The position numbers and the translations under genes are program-made. Source: Lachnospiraceae bacterium (GTDB lineage: Bacteria > Bacillota > Clostridia > Lachnospirales > Lachnospiraceae). Taken from it: DNA of 64,000 nt. Shown here piece after piece: positions 27,624-37,667 of this stretch (positions are counted from its first letter, which is position 1; each line of letters starts with the position of its first letter). Under the pieces are notes generated by a model, which was not told the origin of the DNA, made no database searches, and saw nothing but the letters and a program-made list of their open reading frames with translations. The stretch is from contig JAIKZI010000039.1 of assembly GCA_024682375.1 (NCBI GenBank), forward strand, positions 144,338 to 208,337, given 5' to 3'.

Positions 27624-28577
27624 TTAATTAGTTGTATTATCCAAATTAGAATTCATGTCGTTGTAAATCTTTACGACTACTCTTCTGTTCAAAGCGCGGT
27701 TCTCAGCTGTATCATTTGGAGCTATCGGGTCCCACTCACCACGACCAGAATATATAACATGTGAAGGATCTAAATTAGTATTTGCTTTTACAAAGTTTGC
27801 AATATCAAGAGCTCTGTACATAGATAAAACATCATTGCTCTCGATTTTAGCTGTGTGCATTGGAACATTATCAGTATGTCCTTCTATTAGAATAGTATTT
27901 TCTGAGTAACCATTCAATATCGCACTCAATTTCTTTAGAAAAGGTTCAGCATCTTTCTTGTGATCATATTTACCGCTGGCAAATAAAACCGCACCATTCA
28001 TGGTGATTTCTACATACTGACCATTAGATTTGATATCGACAAGATTCTGAATACCACTTTTTTCCATAGCTTCAGTGATATCTTCTTCCATCTTCTCACT
28101 TTGAGCGGCTCCCTTTTTTTCAAACTCTTCGGTAAGTTCCTCATCGGTTTTACCTGAGCCACCCTTATATGTACTCTCTTTATCACCATCTACAAGTGAT
28201 CTTGAAGTACCTGTAGTTCCGGCAACATTTCCAGTTGTTCCATCATTATCCGCATCAGCTTGACCGCCGTTTTGCTTATTATCCTTATCTCCATGCTTAC
28301 CAGAAGAAGCATTGAAAAAAGAATTAAACTGCTGCAAGGCACTTACACCTGATGAAATAAGGCTTCCTTCCTGAGTACTGATTGTTGTACCACCGGCAGG
28401 AAGAACTGAGAAGCTCTGCTGCAATGACTGTACTACCATCTCGTATTTCTCAGCATCTACAGATGACATTGAGAAAAGTAATACGAAGAAGCAAAGGAGC
28501 AGATTCATCAGATCCGAGAAAGTCGCCATCCAAGCTGGCGAGCCCTTTGGAACTTCCGGCTCTTTCTTCCTAGCCAT
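27624..28577 (-). CDS. motB: Flagellar stator protein MotB
   Basis: GSPAWMATFSDLMNLLLCFFVLLFSMSSVD plug/TM; OmpA-like ILIEGHTDNVPMHT. Confidence 0.97.
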   Translation of the reverse strand: MARKKEPEVPKGSPAWMATFSDLMNLLLCFFVLLFSMSSVDAEKYEMVVQSLQQSFSVLPAGGTTISTQEGSLISSGVSALQQFNSFFNASSGKHGDKDNKQNGGQADADNDGTTGNVAGTTGTSRSLVDGDKESTYKGGSGKTDEELTEEFEKKGAAQSEKMEEDITEAMEKSGIQNLVDIKSNGQYVEITMNGAVLFASGKYDHKKDAEPFLKKLSAILNGYSENTILIEGHTDNVPMHTAKIESNDVLSMYRALDIANFVKANTNLDPSHVIYSGRGEWDPIAPNDTAENRALNRRVVVKIYNDMNSNLDNTTN

Positions 28578-29371
28578 TAGCCTTCACCTCCGCCATCATC
28601 ACTAGACGCAACTGCTTCACGTGCTTTAGGTGAAAGGAATGTCTTAAGTTTCTCTTCAATTACTCGAGGGTTTTCACCTGCCTGAATTGAAAGGATACCT
28701 TCTACGACAACTTCCTTCATCATAAGTTCATGGGATGTATTATCCTTTAACTTCTCAGAAAGAGGACCGAAAATCCAGTTTGCAAGAAGTGAACCGTACA
28801 TAGTTGTAATCAAGGCAACGGCCATGGCAGGTCCGATAGATGCGGCATCTGACATGTTCTGAAGCATGATGATAAGACCGATCAAGGTACCGATCATACC
28901 CCAGGCGGGGCCCATTTCTCCGACACGGTCAAGAACGCCTGTTACCTTCTTATGTCTGCCTTCGATAGCGGAAAGTTCTGTTTCAAGAATTCCTCTAACT
29001 AAGTCTGGATCTGTACCATCGACAACTAGCATAATGCCTTTTCTAAGGAAAGGATCTTCGATTCCTTGAGTTGCCTCATCCAGAGCAAGAAGTCCTTCTT
29101 TTCGAGCTGTATTTGAAAGTCCAATGATAGTACTAATAGATTCAGCTGGATTCTGTTTTGATGGTTCCTTTAATGCTAATGTAAGTCCTTTTAGACCGTT
29201 TATGAATTCATCCATCTTATAGGAAGCCATCGTAGCTCCCAAAGCACCACCTACTGTAATGAGTAGTGATGGAGGGTCAATGAACCAGGCAAAGTTACCA
29301 CCACCTGAGAGGATACCGAATATAAGGAAGAAGGTACATAAACCAAATCCAATAAGAGATGCTAAATCCAC
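28577..29371 (-). CDS. motA: Flagellar stator protein MotA
   Basis: DPPSLLITVGGALGATMASY; MGPAWGMIGTLIGLIIMLQNM. Confidence 0.97.
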   Translation of the reverse strand: MDLASLIGFGLCTFFLIFGILSGGGNFAWFIDPPSLLITVGGALGATMASYKMDEFINGLKGLTLALKEPSKQNPAESISTIIGLSNTARKEGLLALDEATQGIEDPFLRKGIMLVVDGTDPDLVRGILETELSAIEGRHKKVTGVLDRVGEMGPAWGMIGTLIGLIIMLQNMSDAASIGPAMAVALITTMYGSLLANWIFGPLSEKLKDNTSHELMMKEVVVEGILSIQAGENPRVIEEKLKTFLSPKAREAVASSDDGGGEG

Positions 29372-29457
29372 TTAATACCACCAGCCTTTCTTTCTTAATA
29401 AAAATCATAATTTATTAAAAAAGTGCACAAAATTTCCAATAATAATACTACAAATTT

Positions 29458-29486
29458 ATCATACAAGATTTATAAATGTTTGTCCA
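29458..29486 (-). promoter_or_regulatory. SigmaA-type promoter upstream of motA
   Basis: Minus strand TGGACA-N17-TATGAT. Confidence 0.65.
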
Positions 29487-29521
29487 CTTTTATTTCCTAT
29501 ATCTAGTATAAGCTAAATAAG

Positions 29522-29554
29522 CCACATACAAGAAATATGCTTTCTTGTATGTGG
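29522..29554 (-). terminator. Perfect 14-bp hairpin downstream of flgE (terminator or 3' stabiliser, poor T-tract)
   Basis: CCACATACAAGAAA-[5 nt]-TTTCTTGTATGTGG. Confidence 0.65.
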
Positions 29555-29580
29555 TTATAAAGCTATAAGTTTAAAGAGTT

Positions 29581-31260
29581 TTATCTCTTAAGGTTAACCA
29601 ATTCTTCAAGAAGTGTATCAGAAACTGTGATAATTCTTGAGTTGGCCTGGAAACCTCTCTGTGTAGTAATCATGTTTGTAAATTCTCTAGCCAAGTCTAC
29701 GTTTGACATTTCAAGCTGACCTGTTGACATCTTTCCGCCATCACCAGATACATCTACACCGACACCATCAAACTCTCCTGAGTTAAGTGTCTGTCCATAA
29801 CAGTTATTTCCTAAACTTTCAAGACCAGAAGGGTTAGCGAAATGTGCTACTGCTATCTGTCCTAAAAGAACTGTATTACCATTGTCATAAGATCCAAAAA
29901 TCTTACCACTCTGATCTACTGAAAGACCAGTCATATTTCCTAGCTTTTTACCAGCGCCAAGCTTTCCTGATGTATCTCCTCTTAAAAGACCTACTGTTGA
30001 AGCTGCGCCATTGTCTGCAACTTTTATCTGTGAAAAGTCGATGTCTACATTCTGGAAATTAACTCCAAGTGCAGACATATTAAGTGTAACCGAATTGCTA
30101 CCAGCCTCATTTACGTATGAGAATGAACCATCTGCTGGATTGAACTTAACAGTGAAGTCAGTAGAATTCTTCTCAAGAACAAGCTGTCCACCGCCATTTA
30201 TAGTTCTAGAAACCGCATTTGCAGCAACAGCATCTGTAATTCCATACATTTCAGAAAGAGCAAAGAACTTTGTCTCTCCAGATGTAGCACCAGTAAATGT
30301 ACATCCATACACTCCATTTTGCTGAGTGATAGTTCCATCTGAAGTAAATGTTTCAGATGTACCTGTAGAGTTATTTGCTACAGTTGAAATCGTAGATGAG
30401 TTAAGTCCTACAGTAGCTGAAGTAAACTTAGAAGCATCAAGTGTATATGATGATTCTCTAGTTCTATTCTGACCAAACAATGTAGAAATTGTTGCATCGG
30501 TAATAGTTACACCAGCCTGATTATTTGCACCCTGTAAAATATCATTTCCAGCCTGATCTGTAATACCTGTAAGGCTTACATAGAATTCACCTTCATCAGT
30601 ATTTGCTGAATGAAGTGAAAACTTAGCTGTATATGCATATCCGAGTGAATCATAAAACTGAAGACTCATTACATATCCATTTTCACCAGTTAAAACTGCT
30701 GTGTTTTTATCAAGGATACCGCTTGCTGAAGCCTTTGTTGTAGCTTCAGGCTGTGAAGTTTTATTTTCTGCAGACATAACACGAAGAGGCTGTACTGTAT
30801 CCTGACGAATTGTCTGAGTTTCCTGATCAACTCCCCAGCCCTGTACTAAATAACCTGTAGTTGTCATCGCAAGGTTACCTGCTGCATCTACGTAAAATGA
30901 TCCTGCACGAGTGAATACATTCTGAACACCGTTAGAAACGATGAAGAAGTTAGTATTTTGAGCGTCCGTGAATTTGATATCCAAAGCCTCTCCTGTACTT
31001 TCAGAAGCACCGCCGGCCTCGATTGAAACCTTTGTAGCACCTGCAGTAACACCAAGACCGATCTGGTTGGCATTCTTACCACCGAGGGTCTCTGAAGGGC
31101 CTGACGCACCAGAAGTTGTCTGGTACATGATATCCTGGAATGTAGTTGATGATGATTTGAACGCCAGTGTGTTAACGTTAGAGATATTATTACCAATTAC
31201 ATCCATTTTAGTCTGGTGAGTACGAAGACCTGATACACCAGAATATAATGCTCTCATCAT
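29581..31260 (-). CDS. flgE: Flagellar hook protein FlgE
   Basis: MMRALYSGVSGLRTHQTKMDVIGNNISNVNTLAFKSSSTTFQDIMYQTTS; C-terminal SNVDLAREFTNMITTQRGFQANSRIITVSDTLLEELVNLKR. Confidence 0.97.
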   Translation of the reverse strand: MMRALYSGVSGLRTHQTKMDVIGNNISNVNTLAFKSSSTTFQDIMYQTTSGASGPSETLGGKNANQIGLGVTAGATKVSIEAGGASESTGEALDIKFTDAQNTNFFIVSNGVQNVFTRAGSFYVDAAGNLAMTTTGYLVQGWGVDQETQTIRQDTVQPLRVMSAENKTSQPEATTKASASGILDKNTAVLTGENGYVMSLQFYDSLGYAYTAKFSLHSANTDEGEFYVSLTGITDQAGNDILQGANNQAGVTITDATISTLFGQNRTRESSYTLDASKFTSATVGLNSSTISTVANNSTGTSETFTSDGTITQQNGVYGCTFTGATSGETKFFALSEMYGITDAVAANAVSRTINGGGQLVLEKNSTDFTVKFNPADGSFSYVNEAGSNSVTLNMSALGVNFQNVDIDFSQIKVADNGAASTVGLLRGDTSGKLGAGKKLGNMTGLSVDQSGKIFGSYDNGNTVLLGQIAVAHFANPSGLESLGNNCYGQTLNSGEFDGVGVDVSGDGGKMSTGQLEMSNVDLAREFTNMITTQRGFQANSRIITVSDTLLEELVNLKR

Positions 31261-31279
31261 AGGGCATGACCTCCAATCA

Positions 31280-31372
31280 GCTGTGATTAGAATTTTTCAT
31301 CGCGTCTGTCGGTCGGCGATGAACTAAGCTTCCATAAGGTCCAGCTTAAATAAATTTCTATGCAATCACAGC
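31280..31372 (-). promoter_or_regulatory. Structured intergenic RNA upstream of flgE
   Basis: Nested inverted repeats: GCTGTGATT/AATCACAGC (31280-31288 / 31364-31372), TTCATCGC/GCGATGAA (31296-31303 / 31316-31323) and TAAGCT/AGCTTA. Confidence 0.55.
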
Positions 31373-31765
31373 ACCATCAATATTAGTAAAAACATTATGC
31401 TCCGTAGTAGAATTTTCATCCATGGCAGTAACTACGGTATGCGAAGGAACATTGACGATAAACGCCATTTTATCGACCATTACAAGTGAGTCGTTGATTC
31501 CTTTCTCATAAGCCATCTGTATGCCATTTGACAATCTCTCGCTCTGCTCAGGTGATAGCGAAATTGATCTCTCCATAAGTCGGTTAGCCGCATGTTTTGA
31601 GAACTTAACTTCCGATGTATTCCCGATTACATCTTCCATCTTGCCAGAAAGCACATCTTTAAAAGAAGTAGCATCCTTTGCTTGATTGGCTGGCTTACTT
31701 ATCTTTCCCAAATACTGATTTTGTATCTGTTCAATCGAAGTAAAGTTTCCATCTAGTCGATTCAC
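31358..31765 (-). CDS. Flagellar operon protein, TIGR02530-like
   Basis: VKFSKHAANRLMERSISLSPEQSERLSNGIQMAYEKGINDSLVMVDKMAFIVNVPSHTVVTAM, typical gene between flgD and flgE. Confidence 0.85.
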   Translation of the reverse strand: MNRLDGNFTSIEQIQNQYLGKISKPANQAKDATSFKDVLSGKMEDVIGNTSEVKFSKHAANRLMERSISLSPEQSERLSNGIQMAYEKGINDSLVMVDKMAFIVNVPSHTVVTAMDENSTTEHNVFTNIDGAVIA

Positions 31766-31799
31766 TTTTCTCGTTCCTCCTTTCTATGCAAAAATCCTT

Positions 31800-31827
31800 T
31801 TCAAACTATTATATCGGCTAGTTTGAA
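31800..31827 (-). promoter_or_regulatory. 9-bp perfect hairpin spanning the flgD stop codon
   Basis: TTCAAACTA-[10 nt]-TAGTTTGAA. Confidence 0.55.
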
Positions 31828-32477
31828 TTTTTCTTTAGTTCTTCTAGTCTAGAAGTTAACTCTGTAATCTTTGCTAGATCTCCAGGAGCAACAAACTGCT
31901 TTGTATAAGCAGAAAATGAATCATATAGATTAATAACTGCTGTAAGCTGCTTCTCATTATCAAGTGTGAAATGTTCCTTGTCAGGAAGCTGAGATACCAT
32001 ACTGTTAAGTGTTGATGCAGCCATTGTAGATTCATAATACTGTGAATCCTTGATTGAGATAACCTTATCTACATCGAAGTCCTTTCCGTTTACATTGATA
32101 TACATAGTGTCATCTTTTTTTGTTGTATAATCTACAACTCCAGTTACAAGGCCGTCATCAGAATCTACAGTTACATACTTACCAATAAGTGATCCTGCAG
32201 AAATACTGTCAACGCTTCCAGCAACATTCTGAGTAGCTTCTACCTGTGAGAATGTAGCCATTTCAGATACATATTCTGAGTTCTGAGTAGGTTCCATCGG
32301 ATCCTGGTACTGCATTTCAGCTGCCAAAAGTTTTAGGAACATGTTCTTATCAAAACTTGTATTGCCCTTTGCTTTATCTGCTGCTGTTTTAGCACCAGTT
32401 CCAGCACTGTCATAAGCTTTCTTAGCATTTGCTTCATTTGCCATCTGTCCATTAGAGACATCCATCCAAATTGCCAT
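31818..32477 (-). CDS. flgD: Flagellar hook-capping protein FlgD
   Basis: NMFLKLLAAEMQYQDPMEPTQNSEYVSEMATFSQVEATQNV. Confidence 0.95.
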   Translation of the reverse strand: MAIWMDVSNGQMANEANAKKAYDSAGTGAKTAADKAKGNTSFDKNMFLKLLAAEMQYQDPMEPTQNSEYVSEMATFSQVEATQNVAGSVDSISAGSLIGKYVTVDSDDGLVTGVVDYTTKKDDTMYINVNGKDFDVDKVISIKDSQYYESTMAASTLNSMVSQLPDKEHFTLDNEKQLTAVINLYDSFSAYTKQFVAPGDLAKITELTSRLEELKKNSN

Positions 32478-32495
32478 TTACTTATCTCCTTTCCA

Positions 32496-34103
32496 TCAAG
32501 CCTGGTAATTAAGTGTATTACCCTGAGCTTTCATAATTTTTGCTGTTAAAACTTCCTCATCAGTCATAAGTCCCTGCAAATCATCCAAATTATTCAAATC
32601 AATTCTGTGAAGTCGATTACCCTTTTCAGAATTCTCATTTGACTCTTCTTTCTGATGATTTTCGCCATTCATATTCATATCCATGGCTTCACTTTTTTCC
32701 TGATTCTCTTTAAATTCATGAGTTCCAACAGAAATTTCAACAGAGTCGACCTTCATGCCCTGGTCTTTAAACCTATCCTGAAGTATCGCCAACTGAGTCT
32801 CAAGTGCAGCTTTTACTGTTTCGTTCTGAGCTAAAATCTTAGCCTTGACTGCTCCATCTTTAGATGTAATTTCCATGAAAATCTTTCCTAATTCTTCTGG
32901 ATTAAGAACCATCTCCATAGTATGAACAGAATCAGTCAATGTGACCTTTGCATTCTGAACCATCTTATCAATCATTGATGAAACATCTACTTTTACAGTT
33001 CCCAAAGAAGCTGTAGTAACTTCGATTTCAGTAGCATTTGCATTCAATTCAAAAGTATTAACAACCTGATTATTTTCAGGATTTACCTTTATATTCTGGT
33101 TGTTCTGATTCTGGGAAAAAAGATTGCTAGAATTATCATTCTGCATATTCTTCTCATTTTTGTTTAGAACTTTTGAAACGAGGTCATTTGAAACGCCTGT
33201 CTGGCTTTCATTTTCCGCCTCTTCTCTAAATGAAGTAGACTTCTCTTCAGCCTTTGTTCTGAAATCCTCAACAATGACTTTTGTATCAGCATTTGTTTCA
33301 GGATTCTCTTCTGAAACAATTTTGTCATTTATAGGATTCCTTGTTTCATCAACCACATTTTCATCCATTCCTGTTATATTCTGAATAACTTGATTAAAAT
33401 CAACTTCTTCTTCAGGAACAGCTGTTAATCCAAGTTCTGATAAATCCAGATTATTAACTAAATCTTTCAAATCAGAAATCAACTCTTTCATGCCATCAAC
33501 ATTTAAAAGTGAAATAGGATCACTTACGTCAAGGGCTTCTGAAACAACCATCATCATATTCTTAGGATCTAATAAATCAACGAAATTAAGTCCTAAAGTC
33601 TGCATTGCATTCACAATATCATCTTCGCTGATACCTAGATTCTTTGAAATAACCTTCTTGATTTCTTCTTCAGTTTCCTGATCCAGCTCTACTTTTGATT
33701 CAGTTTTGTTATCTTCGGTGTGAACATCTTTTGTATCCGACTTCGAAGAAGTTTTTGTTTCCTGTCCATTTTTAGCTTCAACAGAATCATTTGGTGTATT
33801 TTCCACTGATTCCATCGAAGAACCCTTCACATCCTGCGAATTAAGGGCAGAATTCTTCGTCAAATCAACTTTTACATTGATTTGAACACTTGTCTTCTTC
33901 GAAGATACAAGTTTAAGAGAATTGTTTGTACTGTCCACTTCTAGTTTTCTATAACTACTCTGACCCATGGACATCATAATATTCTCAAATTTAGAATTGT
34001 CGTTAGAATTGAAATTCTTAACGGACTTGACACCAGCTTCAGGTATTTTAGTGGCAGGAAGTCTTGAAATATCGGCACCTGTCATACCACTATCTCCTTT
34101 CAT
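32496..34103 (-). CDS. fliK: Flagellar hook-length control protein FliK
   Basis: C-terminal MEMVLNPEELGKIFMEITSKDGAVKAKILAQNETVKAALETQLAILQDRFKDQGMKVDSVEIS. Confidence 0.92.
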   Translation of the reverse strand: MKGDSGMTGADISRLPATKIPEAGVKSVKNFNSNDNSKFENIMMSMGQSSYRKLEVDSTNNSLKLVSSKKTSVQINVKVDLTKNSALNSQDVKGSSMESVENTPNDSVEAKNGQETKTSSKSDTKDVHTEDNKTESKVELDQETEEEIKKVISKNLGISEDDIVNAMQTLGLNFVDLLDPKNMMMVVSEALDVSDPISLLNVDGMKELISDLKDLVNNLDLSELGLTAVPEEEVDFNQVIQNITGMDENVVDETRNPINDKIVSEENPETNADTKVIVEDFRTKAEEKSTSFREEAENESQTGVSNDLVSKVLNKNEKNMQNDNSSNLFSQNQNNQNIKVNPENNQVVNTFELNANATEIEVTTASLGTVKVDVSSMIDKMVQNAKVTLTDSVHTMEMVLNPEELGKIFMEITSKDGAVKAKILAQNETVKAALETQLAILQDRFKDQGMKVDSVEISVGTHEFKENQEKSEAMDMNMNGENHQKEESNENSEKGNRLHRIDLNNLDDLQGLMTDEEVLTAKIMKAQGNTLNYQA

Positions 34104-34111
34104 ATGGATAT

Positions 34112-34975
34112 CTATTTTGGTTCCATAATCTGCGTTACCTGAGCTGCAACTTCCGCATCCATGGCACCCAAAATTTTACCTCGAGTATCGCTATCCATAG
34201 CATTAAGGATTTTGGCTACCAGAGACAGATTATCTTTCATAGATTCAAAAATTCCTGCAGCCTGAGCCGGCTTCATAGCTGAATAAGTCTCAGCATAGGA
34301 TTTTATCTCTTCAGATTCTTGCTGTTGCTCTAAAACTTCCTTGTATATAGCCTTCGCATTTTCGGGAGAAATGCTCTCATAATACTCCTTATATTCTTTT
34401 ATATCGGGCGCATTATCGGAAAAAACAACCTCTTCATCAAATTTTTTCTTTAAAGCTTCATATTCAGCTTCCTTTTCCTTGTAAGCTTGAAGTTCAGAAG
34501 CTTTTGACTGCAAATCTGCAATCTTTGACTGTGAATCTTGAGCACTCTTTTTTGCTTTCTTAAGCTGTGCTTCTAGATCTTTTATCTTTTCAACTGCGTC
34601 AGAAACAGATGAATACTGATAAGCATCATCTTTTCCCTTTGCACCATCGATATCATTTTCAGTTTCCGGAAGAATTTTATTAATTCCAGGAACATCTTTT
34701 AAAACAGGATATAAAACAGTAGAACCAAATCCACCGACATCCATCTTTATGAGTAAAGCAAAAATTGCAATCCAAACAGCCGCAATAAGTAAAGCCACGA
34801 GAAGTATAATAATTCCGCCGCCTTCATCATCTTCTTCAATATCACTAGCCCCTTCTCTGCCTTCAGCCTTAGCTTTTTTTGCCTCTTCCTTCTTTTGTTT
34901 CTTCAGGGCTTTCTTTTCTTTTCTAGAAAGTTTCTTTTCGTCTTTAGATTCTTTCTCTTCAATTTCTTCAGCCAT
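34112..34975 (-). CDS. MotE/MgtE-N-like flagellar protein, TM plus coiled coil
   Basis: Highly charged N-terminus, TM, coiled coil, C-terminal SAMKPAQAAGIFESMKDNLSLVAKILNAMDSDTRGKILGAMDAEVAAQVTQIM. Confidence 0.8.
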   Translation of the reverse strand: MAEEIEEKESKDEKKLSRKEKKALKKQKKEEAKKAKAEGREGASDIEEDDEGGGIIILLVALLIAAVWIAIFALLIKMDVGGFGSTVLYPVLKDVPGINKILPETENDIDGAKGKDDAYQYSSVSDAVEKIKDLEAQLKKAKKSAQDSQSKIADLQSKASELQAYKEKEAEYEALKKKFDEEVVFSDNAPDIKEYKEYYESISPENAKAIYKEVLEQQQESEEIKSYAETYSAMKPAQAAGIFESMKDNLSLVAKILNAMDSDTRGKILGAMDAEVAAQVTQIMEPK

Positions 34976-34981
34976 TACTTA

Positions 34982-35440
34982 TTACTCCTGTGAAGCATCG
35001 TCTATATTTCCATATGTATAAGCTACTAATTCATCAACTTCTTTTGACTCTTTATAAAGAACTTCAGCTTTGAATTCTTCAAAAGCCTTTTCCCTAAGTT
35101 TCTCATAGGTCTTTCGTTCCTTCATAGCTTCATCAAGTTTCGATCTTTCGATTTCAACCCGATTCTGAGCCATACTTACATTCCTGATTTGCTCATTTAC
35201 CTTGCCATCCATTATTAGAATCGCATTTCTTAAGAAGTTAATTTCTGTAAGATGAAGTGTTCCACTCTGTTCTTCTTTAAGTTTGTTCTCATAAGAAGAT
35301 CTGCGTAAAAGAAGATCTTCTAAAATAGCCTGTTCTTCTTGTAAAGCAGCATTTGCCCTTGCATATTCCATTTTCTGTTGTACTTCTAACTTGGATTTTA
35401 TATCCAAAATATTTTGCATTCGATAATGAAAAGCTGGCAT
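34982..35440 (-). CDS. fliJ: Flagellar export chaperone FliJ
   Basis: 152 aa coiled-coil starting FHYRMQNILDIKSKLEVQQKMEYA; next to fliI. Confidence 0.9.
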   Translation of the reverse strand: MPAFHYRMQNILDIKSKLEVQQKMEYARANAALQEEQAILEDLLLRRSSYENKLKEEQSGTLHLTEINFLRNAILIMDGKVNEQIRNVSMAQNRVEIERSKLDEAMKERKTYEKLREKAFEEFKAEVLYKESKEVDELVAYTYGNIDDASQE

Positions 35441-35464
35441 AACTCTACCTCAAAAAACTATTAG

Positions 35465-36796
35465 CTATTCACTAGGATTCTCTTCCAAAAACATATTTTC
35501 CAAAGTATCGATGATTTCTTCAAAAGAAAATTTTTCATGAGTTTCCTGACAAAGAAAAGCATTTACGCTATCAATCTTTGACACTGCATAATCAATACTT
35601 TTATTAGAGCCCGCTTTATAAGCTCCGATATTAATAAGATCCTCCGCCTCATTATATGTTGCCATAACATTTTTCAGCTTACCGGCAGCCTTTTTATGTT
35701 TATTGTCTGCAACAGCAGACATAACTCGAGATATAGACTGCAATACATCTATAGCTGGATAATGATTCAAATGTGCAAGTCGTCTGTTTAGAACGATATG
35801 TCCATCTAAAATAGATCTGGCTGTATCAGAAATAGGTTCATTGAAATCATCACCATCGACAAGTACTGTATAAAGTCCAGTGATAGATCCCGTAGCGCCA
35901 TTTCCTGCTCTTTCCAAAAGTTTAGGCATTTCAGAATATACACTAGGTGGATATCCTCTAGTAACTGGAGGCTCACCTGATGCAAGACCAATTTCTCTCT
36001 GTGCCATAGAAAATCGAGTCAAAGAATCCATCATAAGAAGGACATCTTTGCCCTGATCTCTAAAATACTCAGCGATAGCAGTCGCTGTCTTTGCCGCCTT
36101 ATTTCTAATCAAAGCAGGCTTATCAGAAGTAGCTACAACGACAATAGAACGTTTCATGCCTTCCTCGCCCATATCGTTTTCTACGAATTCTCTTACCTCT
36201 CGTCCTCGCTCTCCAATTAGAGCGATTACATTGATATCAGCCTTTGTATTTCTGGCAAACATACCCATAAGGGTACTCTTTCCAACACCGGAACCGGCAA
36301 AAATACCAATTCTCTGTCCTTTTCCAACAGTGATAAGACCATCAACAGCCTTAACTCCTAGTGAAAGAGGTTCTGAAATTATCACTCTCTCCATAGGATC
36401 AGGTGGTGCAGCATCAACCGGGTATTCAGAATCACAAATAATCTCTTCGCCTTCTGCTAAATCAGTTGGACGGCCCAGGCCATCTACCGTATGGCCTAAA
36501 AGTTCATCTCCAACCTGTATCGAAAGCGGTTTTCCAGTGTTTTCAACTATACAACCAACACCTACACCTTCCATATTTTCAAAAGGCATAAGCAAAAGTC
36601 TTTTATCCCTGAAGCCGACAACCTCAGCCATAATCTTACGATCAGAATCAGCTGTCTGAATCTCACACAAATCATTGAGCTTGGCATCCGGACCAATAGA
36701 TTCGATAGTAAGGCCGACTACTTTCGCAACCTTTCCCATCTTTCTATAATATGTATTCTCTGTTAATTGTAGATATTTATTTCTATCTATATTCAA
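35465..36796 (-). CDS. fliI: Flagellum-specific ATPase FliI
   Basis: Walker A IFAGSGVGKSTLMGMFARN; LLMMDSLTRFSMAQREIGLASGEPPVTRGYPPSVYSEMPKLLERAG. Confidence 0.98.
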   Translation of the reverse strand: MNIDRNKYLQLTENTYYRKMGKVAKVVGLTIESIGPDAKLNDLCEIQTADSDRKIMAEVVGFRDKRLLLMPFENMEGVGVGCIVENTGKPLSIQVGDELLGHTVDGLGRPTDLAEGEEIICDSEYPVDAAPPDPMERVIISEPLSLGVKAVDGLITVGKGQRIGIFAGSGVGKSTLMGMFARNTKADINVIALIGERGREVREFVENDMGEEGMKRSIVVVATSDKPALIRNKAAKTATAIAEYFRDQGKDVLLMMDSLTRFSMAQREIGLASGEPPVTRGYPPSVYSEMPKLLERAGNGATGSITGLYTVLVDGDDFNEPISDTARSILDGHIVLNRRLAHLNHYPAIDVLQSISRVMSAVADNKHKKAAGKLKNVMATYNEAEDLINIGAYKAGSNKSIDYAVSKIDSVNAFLCQETHEKFSFEEIIDTLENMFLEENPSE

Positions 36797-36815
36797 AGGA
36801 ATACCTCCAGACCAA

Positions 36816-37667
36816 TCAAGAAAGTGACTTAATATCTCTAATCAAATTATCGAATTCTACTCCCAAAGAGCAATCGATGATTCCTCCATCAGTTTCAATC
36901 ATGCACTGATCTCCACTTAAAAGAGGATCTTCTGTAACGGAAATGCTAACTCCCTCTCTGGCATTTGCCTGAAGTTCCGGGAGTTTTGTTTGAAATTCTT
37001 TTATAGAATCCTTGCCAACTCGAACTAATAGCTCTTTCGAATCATCAGAATGTGAAAGGGCATCTTTTGCCAAGGAAAAAAGTATGTCCTTTTTTCCATC
37101 GAATTGACAATGAAAAACTTTGTTTACTACTTCGATAAGGACATCCAAAAGTTCACTTTCCATATTCAATCTGTCATTATCGAATTCTGCTTTAAGAGCA
37201 TTGACTTTAGCATCATACTCTTCTTTTGCCCGACGAACTTCTTCCTGAGCTTCAAAAAGTCCAGCCTGATAGCCTTCCTCTTTTCCATGCTGTGCAGCAT
37301 TGGATTTAGTAGCCTCGGCTTCTCGATTTGCATTCTCGAGAATTGTAGAAGCTTCTTCATTGGCATGATTAATAATAGCATCAGCTCTTTCCTGAGCTTC
37401 TGCTTCTAAACGCTCTAATTCTTCTTCAGAGATAAAATTAGCGGAGGAATCTGAAGAATTACCATTGACCAAATTTTCGAGGTCACCTTCTACAAATTCT
37501 CCTGACTCCCCTGCTTCTCCTTCGAGATTGAGCTTTTCTCTCAATTCTGATTCCTGGCGCATCTTTAGGCTAGACAGTTTCTTCTCGAGAATATTATTAG
37601 AATTAATTTCTCTTGGATTATCAATATCCTGCCTGACTTGCGCACTATAAATAATAGACTTAGACAA
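36816..37667 (-). CDS. fliH: Flagellar assembly protein FliH
   Basis: A/E-rich coiled coil, C-terminal FliH/HrpE-like domain; between fliG and fliI. Confidence 0.9.
   Translation of the reverse strand: MSKSIIYSAQVRQDIDNPREINSNNILEKKLSSLKMRQESELREKLNLEGEAGESGEFVEGDLENLVNGNSSDSSANFISEEELERLEAEAQERADAIINHANEEASTILENANREAEATKSNAAQHGKEEGYQAGLFEAQEEVRRAKEEYDAKVNALKAEFDNDRLNMESELLDVLIEVVNKVFHCQFDGKKDILFSLAKDALSHSDDSKELLVRVGKDSIKEFQTKLPELQANAREGVSISVTEDPLLSGDQCMIETDGGIIDCSLGVEFDNLIRDIKSLS

Noticed and set aside
36156-36659. 167-aa plus-strand ORF opposite fliI
   Set aside because: Antisense artefact over a highly conserved gene.
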